A stretch of 64,000 bases of DNA from positions 18,061,375-18,125,374 of the forward strand of contig NC_052515.1 in assembly GCF_014356525.2 (NCBI RefSeq), in the 5' to 3' direction. The notes beneath the pieces are model-generated. The model was not told the DNA's origin. It made no database searches and saw only the letters and a list, made by a program, of their open reading frames with translations. This document shows positions 10,545 to 20,500 of the stretch, one piece after another. The translations under genes and the position numbers were made by a program. This DNA is from Nilaparvata lugens (lineage: Eukaryota; Arthropoda; Insecta; Hemiptera; Delphacidae). Positions within the stretch are counted from its first letter, which is position 1. Each line of letters starts with the position of its first letter.

Positions 10545-11134
10545 TTTATTAAATCAAAAATACCATGAAAAATTATATCCTTTGAATTTTATGGATTCAT
10601 CTCGTACCAAACTTGAAATGTTCTGTCCCAAAAATTTAAACTTTAAACGCTCATGTCTCAGAAAGTAATGATTGAAAACTTTTTCATTTTGATAGCTTGA
10701 TCTTTAAGCAATCCTTGATCGTGTCCTTGCACGCCTCTCCACTAGGAAATACTGGAATGAAGTGCAACTAACGTGTGATTCTCATAGAACATAATCTCAT
10801 GAGCTTATATCATTGTGCGAAATATCACTGTGACGTTATTTTTTTATTAAATCAAAAATACCATGAAAAATTATATCCTTTGAATTTTATGGATTCATCT
10901 CGTACCAAACTTGAAATGTTCTGTCCCAAAAATTTAAACTTTAAATGCTCATGTCTCAGAAAGTAATGATTGAAAACTTTTTCATTTTGATAGCTTGATC
11001 TTTAAGCAATCCTTGATCGTGTCCTCGCACGCCTCTCCACTAGGAAATACTGGAATGAAGTGCAACTAACGTGTGATTCTCATAGAACATAATCTCATGA
11101 GCTTATATCATTGTGCGAAATATCACTGTGACGA
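10545..11134. repeat. Tandem duplication of a ~295-bp unit
   Basis: The block TTATTAAATCAAAAATACCATG...ATATCACTGTGACG occurs twice in direct orientation (about 10545-10838 and 10843-11134), nearly identical. Part of it (TCAAAAATTGATATTTTCAG...TGTCCC) is a dispersed family also seen at about 20630-20930. Confidence 0.9.
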
Positions 11135-11821
11135 CAATATAGATGGTGATGATGGTTGAAGCTAAAAATAAGGTGTTTTCCACAATACAATGAGCATTGT
11201 TGTCAAGTGTACCTGGAAATCTATTTGAGATTACCTAGGCTCTACCTAGTCTCAGATTTTAGAACACAAAATTACGCCAAGAGGGATTTTGAATTTCACA
11301 TCTAGATTGTAATCGGGATATATTGTTGATCAAATGCTAAATATGATCAAAATTGATTTTTTTTTAATATCACTCATATTTGAAAAATCATAACTCAGTA
11401 CTCATTGGAGATAGAGAGTTCCGAATGATCTCATTTAATTCAGAATTTAATGATTTTAAAAAAGGCAAGAGCAAATTTTTCTGTCTGATCACTGATTTTG
11501 CCGGAAATAGCTGAAAACTGGAAAATGAACCTAAAATACGAACTTCTTGAGCCACTCTGTATCAGCACAAGGGAATTTTACATGAAAAATTTGGTTCTGA
11601 ACTTCTCTCATGTATCCAAATAAAATATTAAAAAATCATAACTATGATATAAATTGCAAGCAAACCCCCATTTTTATGTCTATATTGACTGGACTTTACT
11701 GTTCCCCAATATTTATATTTGTCAAATATTTGTTTAAATGTCAATAAATATTGTTAAACATAATTTTTTAGAGTTTACTGAGACTCTGTGGTGTCGCAAC
11801 ACAGCGGAGACACAATAGTAA

Positions 11822-12791
11822 CGCTGGTTAAACACTGGGCGGTTTCTGCCACGGCGGCAAAACTGCCGTCGCCGCCTCGAAAAAAAGTCGAGCTTACACA
11901 TTCAGCGGAAAAAATACTGCCAAACATCGAGCGGCAAAATTACCGCCATGTATGATCAGTAGCCAAAATAATTCTTGTAGTTCTTCATCGCAAATGTGTT
12001 ATAACTTCTCTGTTCCATGAGTGTTCAGTTAATTGTATTTTGCACATTTTTCAAAAGTATATAATATTATTAAGTGTTTTACTTAAAATGGAAAGGCAAC
12101 AACTTTTAACACTTTTGTTGTATTGTCGAAGGAAAAGAAGACATCAGAGGAATCGCCTTACTTGGATTAATTGAAATGAATGTTTTTATTAAATCGACAG
12201 CAATATACAACATATTACAGTTTTTTCCTTGTCTTCCAGAGTTTCAAAATTCCCCCTAATCTCCATACACACTTCCTTCCACGCATTTCTTGTTGCATCT
12301 AGATCCTTAAATATGTTGAGGGTTTTGTCCCACAAAACTGGCCTCTGTTCTACAAATGATATTAACAACTCATTGTCTATTAACTTACTCATTTTCTCAC
12401 ACTCGTCAACCACAAACACTTAAAACAAAAAATGAATGTTATAAACAACTTACAAACTTTACAACAAGACACAAATTAAAAGGCTGATTTTCAAAGACCT
12501 CTGACTTGTAGCAACTGGGAAAGACGACTGATCAGCGGCGACGGTAGACAACCGCCAAATGTGTTAACGCCCATTTGGTCACGTACGCCACTGCAAAGAC
12601 AAGAGCGGCAAAAACACCGCCAGCCGCAGTGGCAGTAGACGGCTGCACAGCTGCCACCAACGGCAATATAGCAGCGCGGCGTTTCTGCCGCCCAGTCTGT
12701 AAGCTTCAATTCAAGTCCATAGACTACTGCTCGAACGGCGGCGATGGCGAAATTACCGCCCCGGCAGAAACCGCCTAATGTGTAACCGGCG
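11822..12791. mobile_element. PIF/Harbinger-like element carrying a MADF-domain exon
   Basis: The termini CGCTGGTTAAACACTGGG and CGCCGGTTACACATTAGG (the right one read as reverse complement) are both followed by CGGTTTCTGCC, giving an inverted repeat of about 28 bp. The interior has a MADF-type open frame, a usual second gene of Harbinger elements. The flanks are TAA (left) and TTA (right), which fit the TWA preference but are not identical. The transposase gene is missing, so this is a deletion derivative. Confidence 0.65.
12189..12392 (-). CDS. MADF-domain protein fragment (transposon accessory protein)
   Basis: From the second in-frame Met the frame reads as a MADF (Myb/SANT-like) domain. 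It starts with LIDNELLISFVEQRPVLW, then DK and a helix with the conserved tryptophan in RNAWKEVCMEI. MADF domains bind DNA. In Harbinger transposons such a protein helps the transposase find the element ends. The frame runs off the conserved region after ~55 residues, at a point that could be a 5' splice site, so only the first exon may be present. The element lacks a visible partner transposase. Confidence 0.65.
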   Translation of the reverse strand: MSKLIDNELLISFVEQRPVLWDKTLNIFKDLDATRNAWKEVCMEIRGNFETLEDKEKTVICCILLSI

Positions 12792-12940
12792 TTAGGCTAT
12801 CGTTCAAGGAGGGGTGGAACCCGGTATTAACAATTAAAGACGGGATACTTGTGGGGGGGGGGCGGCAGTTGCCGATCTCGCCCAGGGCGGCAAAGTCCCT
12901 AGGGCCGTGCCTGCACACACTAAAAAGAGCAACTCGTCTT

Positions 12941-13238
12941 CAACTAGTCAGCAACACAATGATAGATCTTATGGATAGGAGCTCCCATATAATACCTGAA
13001 CAGTCTCCCACCACTCCCAAAGGTCGTGAAATTAATTCTAATCTATTTTTATTTATTTTTTATTTTTTATTGTTGTTTTTTTTTTAATTTAATTTTTTTT
13101 TTTTAACTTGGATGACCTTGAGGTTAGGTTTGATCATCTTGGGTGACCTTGAGGTTAGGTTTGGTCATCTTGGGTGACCTTGAGGTGAAGGAGGACTCTG
13201 GGACACTTGTGTCCCAGAGTCCTCCTTTTTATACTACT
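12941..13238. repeat. Outer half of the right inverted-repeat arm
   Basis: Reverse complement of 4903 to about 5320. It comprises the AGCAACACAATGATAG...CCACTCCCAAAGG part, a T-rich stretch, fewer than three 31-bp units, the hairpin at 13188-13227, and the terminal ATACTACT. Apart from repeat number it closely matches the left arm. Confidence 0.88.
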
Positions 13239-13255
13239 AATAATTATTATTTAAC

Positions 13256-13690
13256 GAAAATCCGAAATAAATGCTGTAAATCACCCCGAAGACACCCCGA
13301 GATTATATAATAATAATTATATATCAATTAGCATTTGAATAGATGCATTCTCTATTTAATTCCATCTGTAACTGGTTAGCCGCTATGGCTTCATATAAAA
13401 TGAGCGCTGCTATCCAGAGATTGTCAGTTTGGTGTAAGGGTAAGCATTCCTGACTAGCAATTGGGAGGTACCGGGTTCGATTCCCGGGCTGGCATCTAAT
13501 TTTTGGATAGTAGTTCTCATCGAATTTCCATCTAGCTGTTAACAGCCTGTTGTCAATGTCAGCAGTAGAAGAAGTCTTCGGGGTGATTTACAGCATTTAT
13601 TTAGGATTTTCGTTGAATAATAATTATATATTAATTAGCATTTGAATAAATGCATTCTCTATTTAATTCCATCTGTAAGTAGTTGCAAAT
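13256..13690. repeat. tRNA-derived SINE between 62-bp direct repeats
   Basis: A ~62-bp sequence (AATAATTATATATYAATTAGC...CCATCTGTAA) occurs at about 13309-13370 and 13617-13677. Between them is a tRNA-like body with A-box-like TGGTGTAAGGGTAAGC and a perfect B box, GGTTCGATTCCC (13430-13496). The outer parts, CACCCCGAAGAC and its inverted match TCTTCGGGGTG, add a partial foldback. This looks like a SINE that inserted into, or duplicated, a dispersed repeat. It does not look like a functional tRNA gene: no clean acceptor stem is visible. Confidence 0.65.
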
Positions 13691-13767
13691 ATTTTGCCGC
13701 CAATTGTCATTATGTTATTCCCCTAAATTATTATCGTCTAAGAATGAGGCTTACAGTTCAATGAGCA

Positions 13768-14926
13768 AGGAAAGTTGTGTGAGTGTACCACACCAGTTTG
13801 AGTATGATGGATGATGGAGTGGAAAGTATAATATTAATTTTGATTGTAGTTGAGTGCGAACGTCGTGAAATTGTCAAAAACACTTATTTATAAGAATCAT
13901 TTTTAAATACTAGTTTCAGATCTTCCACCATTATCAATCTCTACCGAACTGAAAACATCGAGCAGCAGAATATAATATACGTGGATAGAGTATAAAGTCA
14001 TATGCTTGACCGCTGGTTGGCCAATGAAGATTGAGCTCTGTCATTGACCGAGACAAGACACGCCCACATTATACCAAATATGATAATGGAATTGTAATTC
14101 CATCAAATCAAGGAATACTACTTGGTAACTAACAAAACCAAATATAAAACATGACTGAGTCAGACATATTAGAAATAGAAGACACAGCAAAAACAATGGT
14201 GAAACATTCACAAAACGAATATCCAGTTTATTAGATTTAATATACAGTATCATACATTGCCATACGTGGAAAACTGTAGGCATGTCTTATTGTTTTGGCA
14301 AATAACAGAGTTCAACCTTGATTGATCACGTAACGGCCAATTAATTATAATAATGATTTCATCCACTCTGCTATATAGTCTGCTTCCCGTTGTTTGAGCT
14401 TTCAGTTTACTAGATATTGATAATGTTGTAACAATAGATAAGAGACTAGTATCTCTTATAGATACTAATAGCTCTTATCTCTATTATAGATAAGAAATTA
14501 GGAGCTCCTAATTGGTTCAATAAATCAGTCGGTTTGACAATATTTAAAGCCGTTTCAAATTATTTATTAATTAATTTGCAATTCCATTCGTTTACAATAT
14601 TATTTACAACATGTAAAGAATTTCTGCATTGTCACAATTCTACATATATTCAATTATATAAATCACAAATTTATAAAATACATAATAAGACACTAGAGAA
14701 GTTTAGTAACTATTATAAGGCTACAAGTTTTTGATTTGAATCCAATCAAGCCTTGTGTCTAGATAGGTTGGAGTTGGATCCGAGGGAGGAAAGCGGTAAA
14801 AAATATGTATCCGTTCTCATTCAATATGTATATATCTACGATCTACGCTCACAACTACATAAAAAGGTTTCTATAAAATTATAAAAAATCTGGTGTAGTG
14901 CACTCACACAACTTTCCTTGCCGTTA
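13768..14926. mobile_element. DNA transposon remnant with 32-bp inverted ends
   Basis: The left end GCAAGGAAAGTTGTGTGAGT and the right end (its reverse complement, ACTCACACAACTTTCCTTGC) define a 1.16-kb segment with inverted repeats of about 32 bp, with two mismatches. No transposase was recognised. The minus-strand frame at 14041-14283 is hydrophobic and matches no family I know. No target duplication was resolved. Confidence 0.6.
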
Positions 14927-15264
14927 TAAAAATTGATCAACTGACGCTAGTGTTCCCGCGCATCTCAAATCTACTATTCAAAGATATGAGACAGCTGGTG
15001 ATAGGACAATAGCGCTGCAGACACACGAAGTCTGCTATCTCTTCTTAGTGAATGATTTAATAGAATCAACAGTTTGCAATTGAATAATATTTTTTTCTCG
15101 AATTTCGAGCTTATTTTCAATTCTAGGGTGAAAATGCTACTGAGCATTAATTGTAGAGATTTTTATGCTCAATCTTTTCCACTTAAATTTTTTTGTTTGA
15201 ATTGTATCTGAAGCCTGATAATTGAGAATCTAAAATCAAACTTTGCAGAGATGGTGCAGTGCTC
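14927..15264. other. Unassigned AT-rich stretch
   Basis: No feature recognised. Confidence 0.4.
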
Positions 15265-15705
15265 CTGAATTTTTTACAGATATGAGACGTGTGGCAGTTG
15301 ATAGAGCTTATCAATGACTTTTCTAGGTATGAATTTGATCAAAATCGTTGGAGCCGTTTTCGAGAAAATCACGAAAAACCCAGTTTTTGACAACATTTTC
15401 GCCGCCATCTTGAATTGTATTTGATCGAAAATGTTCGTGTCGGATCCTTATAGTGTAAGGACCTTAAGTTCTAAATTTCAAGTCATTCCGTTAATTGGGA
15501 GATGATATATCGTGTACACAGACGCACATACACTCATATACACACACACACACACATACAAACCAATACCCAAAAACCACTTTTTTGGACCCAGGGGAAA
15601 CGTATAGAAATTTAGAAATCGGGGTACCTTAATTTTTTTTCGGAAAGCAATACTTTCCTTACCTTACCTTATATGGTAATAGGGCAAGGAAAGTAAAAAC
15701 TCGTT
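15265..15705. repeat. Inverted copy of the 4015-4830 dispersed family
   Basis: Reverse-complement match to the left copy. It includes the CA tract at about 15539-15560, the GGATCCTTATAGTGTAAGGACC block, and the terminal GGCAAGGAAAGTAAAAA. Confidence 0.75.
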
Positions 15706-15725
15706 GGATAGATTCTAAAACCATA

Positions 15726-16110
15726 GGGCCGGTTACCTAGCTTGGGATTTATAGATAAGCTCTAGACTTTAAACAGCTGAAGTCAGAAAATTGGCTTTCC
15801 AAAACGGGGCGTAGTCGCGGCGAATAGTTGCAGCAAAATAAATCTTTATTTTCTCATTTCTATAATTGGAAACGTTTTTCCTCGACGAAATTAAACATTC
15901 CTAAATAATTCAAAATAGCTGAAACTTTACACTATTTTCTGTTTATTTTTTGTTCAATTTTCTAGTTTTTTTAAATTTAATTTAAACGTGACTTTGACTA
16001 TGACTATACGACTATGCCCCGTTTAGTTTCGGAAAGCCAATTTTCTGACTCGAACTGTTCAAAGTCTAGAACTTACCTGAATCCCGAGCTCGGAAACCGG
16101 TACCGGCACT
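15726..16110. mobile_element. Palindromic MITE
   Basis: The ~85-bp left half (GGGCCGGTTACCTAGCTTGG ... AAAATTGGCTTTCC) recurs inverted at the right (GGAAAGCCAATTTTCTGACT ... GGTACCGGCACTT). No coding frame and no resolved target duplication. Confidence 0.7.
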
Positions 16111-17342
16111 TAGTAGTCATTTAAAACTACTAGTTATTCTATCTAAAATTCCCATGATTTAATGATTGTATCAACAGTTCAAAACAATCGAAAGAATCGA
16201 TACGAAGATTCCTGTATAAAGCATCAGGAAAACAATTATTTCGAATTATGTACAAAAATCTTCCACTCAATAGTTCTTTACGTCATGAAATGAAGGTCTC
16301 ACAATTACTGCATTATCTGCAATGGAAAAAGCTTTCATTGATAGTGATGAAAGCCTTGATATTGGTAGAGATTATCGCAATAGTATTTCAATTCACTTTT
16401 TACGGTCAAAACTTTATAGTTTTCAATTTCATCTGAATGTGAAATAAATGTCTCAATAATACTCGTCATTATTTTCAAAGGGAAAAGCGATTAATAGTGA
16501 TAACAGCCTATACTTGATCTTGGAAAAGATTACCAATAGTATTCAATTGACTTTCAAAAGCCTATAAACGTTTTCAAGTAGACTGCTTATTGAACAAAAA
16601 TCCAAATCGATATGCCATCGATGCATATTGATGCAAGATAAATAATAATATGTTGATCACTTTCACAATGAGTTAAGTGGAGATGATTAGACTCTGGAAC
16701 TGATCAATAAACTCCACTCTCTCCAATATTTGACGATTGATTTGAGCAATGTTTTTTTTCTCTTTAGATGTGTGAATTTTTATGTGGGTCTATTTCAAGT
16801 CTTTGATGTGCGGAACCAAACCTTGCAAGATGTATGATACGAGTAGGCACCGTACGTAACACGACAAGCAATACTATAGGCTATATAGAGCATAGAAACG
16901 TTCAAAATTATTGTCAACACTATCCGAGAGAAAAAAGTCAACTTCAGGGAGCGTCTCCATATTTGTGGAGTAAAATTGGTCCCCATCTTAAATGTTTCAA
17001 ATTATTTCCGTACATAGGTAAGTCAAATTCCATATTCCAGCCAATAAATTATTTTTAAGCCTAACGTGTTATTTACCAATCCATATTGTATATCGTAGAT
17101 AGGTAAGTCAAACTGCATTTTAGGGTCGCTCTCTCCAAAAAAGTTTAAACTCTGAAATTAGCCAATAAACTCCAGTCCCTCCATATTTGACGAAGGATCT
17201 GAGGAATGTTTTTTTCTTCAGATAGGTAATTTTTATGTGGGCGTATTTCAAGTCTCTGATGTGCGGAACCATCAAAGCATAGAAAATTTATATCGAAAGA
17301 GGAAATTATAATATGATTATAGTTTATACTATATCAACTTAC
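16111..17342. other. Downstream intron of the NRF-6-like gene, with a direct duplication
   Basis: No further NRF-6 exon was found. Two similar ~110-bp blocks (ATAAACTCCA...TGATGTGCGGAACCA) lie at about 16702-16814 and 17165-17272 in direct orientation. The rest is unassigned. Confidence 0.5.
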
Positions 17343-17552
17343 TTTTGAGAGCCCAGACTTGGTAGTTTTGTATGGCATCGGCGTAGCGACGACTGTGCTT
17401 GAGGCATGCCTCACTGTCAACATCGGAAGGCACATACAGCGACCTGCTCCGATCTCCGGCAAACAAGTCCATATAGCCATGGATGCCGAGCTCATTGAAA
17501 CGCACTGGCAAATAGTCCCTGTTCAGCTCGTACAATCTTCTTAGATCAGTAT
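17343..17552 (-). CDS. NRF-6-like gene, coding exon 2 (NRF domain)
   Basis: A 210-base exon with a TTTCCGCAG acceptor and GTAAGT donor. It encodes residues 22-91, ending in the NRF-domain motif YQVWALK. There are no internal stops, and base composition is clearly richer in GC than the flanks, as expected for a constrained exon. Confidence 0.82.
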
Positions 17553-20500
17553 CTGCGGAAAGAAATGATTAATCCATTCATCCATTGAAAATCGTTATTG
17601 ACATTCCACATGGAAATTAATAGTCTATACACAAGTTGATAATTTTTTGTAGCAATGTCCCTCAGGCCATGTGCCAAAAAAAGAAAAAATGAACCAAAGA
17701 GGAGTGTGAAAACTCCTTATCAGGAAGCTGAATCAGACAATAACTTAATTTGTAAAGAGTATTTTTGAAAATCACATTGAAACTTATTCGTTTCGTATTA
17801 AAACACTCTCTCTTCTAACTACAAAGCTGAATAAGAAAATAAAAGAAAAATCGTCTGATAAAGTTTGCATTCCTTTTCAGTAGTTTACATTTTATTTTCA
17901 CCTTGAAAAAAGGTTGATCTCTTCCCTCTTAATCTCATTAATACACTTTTCTAATGTGAAAATAAAATGTGAACTGAATAGGAGAACAAAATCTTTTGTA
18001 CAGATCTGAATGAGATAATAAACTTGTTCAGACGAATTTTCCGTCAGGCAGGTACCCTACCTATTCATTTCCAGTTCAAAAACTCTTCTTAGATCGGTAT
18101 CTACTGTGGGATAACTACAACTATACAACTATAGAGTGGAACTATACAACTATAGAGTGCAACTTATAAAAGGTACCTACCGTAGACGGTTTTTAATGAA
18201 ATTAATCAAGTCAAATTGAAAATTAATGCTTGCTTTGAGGAATTCTCTTAACAAAATCAAAGTTAGTTAGATAAGCCAATGAAGTTAACAGAAGTTACTG
18301 AATTACCATTTCGATAACCTGTCCCTTACGGGACCAGGAGCAAGGCTTGAACACCAGAAAAAAAAACAGATTATTGGATGAGCTAGTTTATCTATATGGG
18401 AATATTCTTTGAACATTATTGAACCAGAGTTGAGAAAATGTCATGTGTCACAGAGTAACAAATTCACGTATCAAGTCGTATCATATTGAAATTATTGAAA
18501 CTTGCTCGCATTAAGCTGCATGGGGAAACAACGCACTCTGCAAACAGTGATAAAAGTACCTACAATGTAAGGAATCTAAAATACATTGTATTCTACTCGT
18601 AGATTCCTTGCGGGTATAAGACTCTCTCCTTGGAATGTCACCTCTTGGAAGCATTATTTTGCACATGTCAACTATAAAATGGCAAGCTTTAATTTTATGT
18701 GAAGTGGCATGAATATTTTTTCATTAAAAACAGTCCACCTTCCGTCTGTCACTGTCACCCTCACAATGGTAGGGCACCAGTTTAGAACGCTTCGCGTTGA
18801 ACCTTTTTGTCAAAAGATCTTCCACAATCTCTTTGGAGCTCATATTGAAATCAAATGAAATCAACTAAAATAAAACCCTTGATTCGTATGAACACGAAAA
18901 ACTATTTTCAAAATTCAAATATTGTTCAAATCATTAATAATATTCAATATTTGAATTAGTTTTGAGATACAACCGAATCTTGATGAATGAGTAGTTGCTC
19001 ATGCTATTTTAATACATTAATTCTTCCATTAAGTATTTCATAATAATGCAGGAAAAACTTCTATGTAACGTAGAAATCTAGGGAAAAAATTTTTAACACG
19101 AATTCTTAGAGACCTTTGGCCTTCGCCAAAGCTCGTTTTGATAGGACTGACAGTAAAAGTCCGGCTGTTCTGGTGAAAAGGATAGATATTGCTCTTGTTT
19201 TATAATACAGTTTTCCTGTCGCAGTTCGGGCAGTTTAAGGAGAATTGTATTATTGAATGAGACAGGATCTGAACCCATTTCACTAGTTCAGTTATTTTGA
19301 TTTTTAAATAATAATTAACGTCGCGAATAATTATCATTGATTGCCAAGCAAGAAACCATCTTCGGAAAGGTAGGTGTTATCCTTGTTGAGTTTTCTTTTA
19401 TTCATTTATTTTTCCACAAAAATTGATTTATAGCAGCAAGCGAATAGTCCTTAATATTCTAATGAAGCAATCTTGATTGTTTTAAATGTAAATATATGAT
19501 AAATTTCATTAAATTTCATAGTAAACTGTTCACCTTTGATTTCATCTTTACACCCACCCAATCTGTTGGTTATAGTTTTTCAGTCTTTCTTTATATTACA
19601 TAATAGAGTTTCGTTCTCCCATTACTTTATTCGCCTCCAATATTTGAAAAAGGATATTGTTCCTTGAATAGGAAGACGAATGTGATCTTAATAAAACTGA
19701 AAGACAGACTGAAACGCTTATAGTTCTCAAGCGGCCGACCTAAAATAGCAGTTTTCACCAAATAATTAAATGGTAACTCAACTCAGACGTGGTTAAAATT
19801 ATTTCTCGTATACAGTAATACATTCATCTGATAGAAATAGATAATAACATAGGTACGGAACCGTATTCTACATTCAATATTGTATTTGCTCAATCAGAAT
19901 AATCAGTAAACAGTGTTCGTATTATAGAGATCATGTAGCTATGAGAAACCTTCAAAGAAAATACTAAGAAATGCGATTTGGGTTTTCAATAGGTCCCACT
20001 CCTACACTCTCTTAATACAAATTTTTCTATAAAACTACTATATCCGATCCCTCAATCAAGATTAAATCGATCAAATCTTATTGAATCTCGACTTTATTTA
20101 AATAGAGAGTTTTAAATCAAGTTTTCTGTGTTGAGATTCAAATTTATTTATTCACCAAAGAAGATATTTATAAAATAATAGTGTAACAATAATATACCTA
20201 ATGAATTAATATACTCCTTATATAATATATTAATATAGTATGGTCAGTCCGTGTGCAGGAAGGTGTCGAAATAAATCAGACAGTTTAAATACACTGGTTT
20301 AAATAAAAGGCAATTATGATACTTGAACATAGCTTGGAAATCAAAGTGAAATATGAGAAAATATATTCCAGTATAAAAATAGTATTGATAATATAATAAA
20401 ATTCAGCTGAACGGCGCTTAAGGGTTTCACTTGGCAGTCATAGCTTTATTTCAATCTGTTTGGAAAAGTTAAGCAAATAAAAAATCATCATAATAAGGAT

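Larger units (their letters stand above)
9819..12913. mobile_element. Non-autonomous hAT-type transposon nested in the right arm
   Basis: It begins CAGGCCCGGCCCCAGGG and ends CCCTAGGGCCGTGCCTG, imperfect inverted termini. It is flanked by a perfect 8-bp duplication, CACACACT (9811-9818 and 12914-12921). Both ends are rich in GGCGGC. No hAT transposase was seen. The 3.1-kb interior holds a tandem duplication (10545-11134) and a second, unrelated element (11822-12791). It must have inserted after the Polinton-like element settled. Confidence 0.9.
4903..13238. mobile_element. Polinton/Maverick- or adintovirus-like element with long complex TIRs
   Basis: The boundaries are set by AGTAGTATAAAAAGGAGG at the left and its exact reverse complement at the right. 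Each is bordered by the 6-bp direct repeat AATAAT (4897-4902 and 13239-13244). AG...CT termini, a 6-bp target duplication and long inverted repeats are the established hallmarks of Polintons/Mavericks. The arms carry a terminal hairpin, 31-bp tandem repeats and an 11-bp satellite. The unique core holds one large minus-strand gene with a parvovirus-type phospholipase A2 domain, a gene type reported from adintovirus/Polinton-like viruses, plus an acidic frame. DNA polymerase B, integrase, ATPase and capsid genes are all absent, so this copy is a non-autonomous derivative. Without the nested hAT it would be about 5.2 kb. An endogenous parvovirus was considered but fits less well. Confidence 0.72.

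Noticed and set aside
4903..13238. Endogenous densovirus (parvovirus) interpretation
   Set aside because: PLA2 domain is near the C-terminus instead of the VP1 N-terminus, there is no NS1 helicase, and the 6-bp duplication with AG/CT ends points to Polinton-type integration. Not fully excluded because of the terminal hairpins.
13430..13496. tRNA gene candidate with a perfect B box
   Set aside because: No good acceptor stem or anticodon arm. Embedded in a repeat with direct repeats, so it is a SINE.
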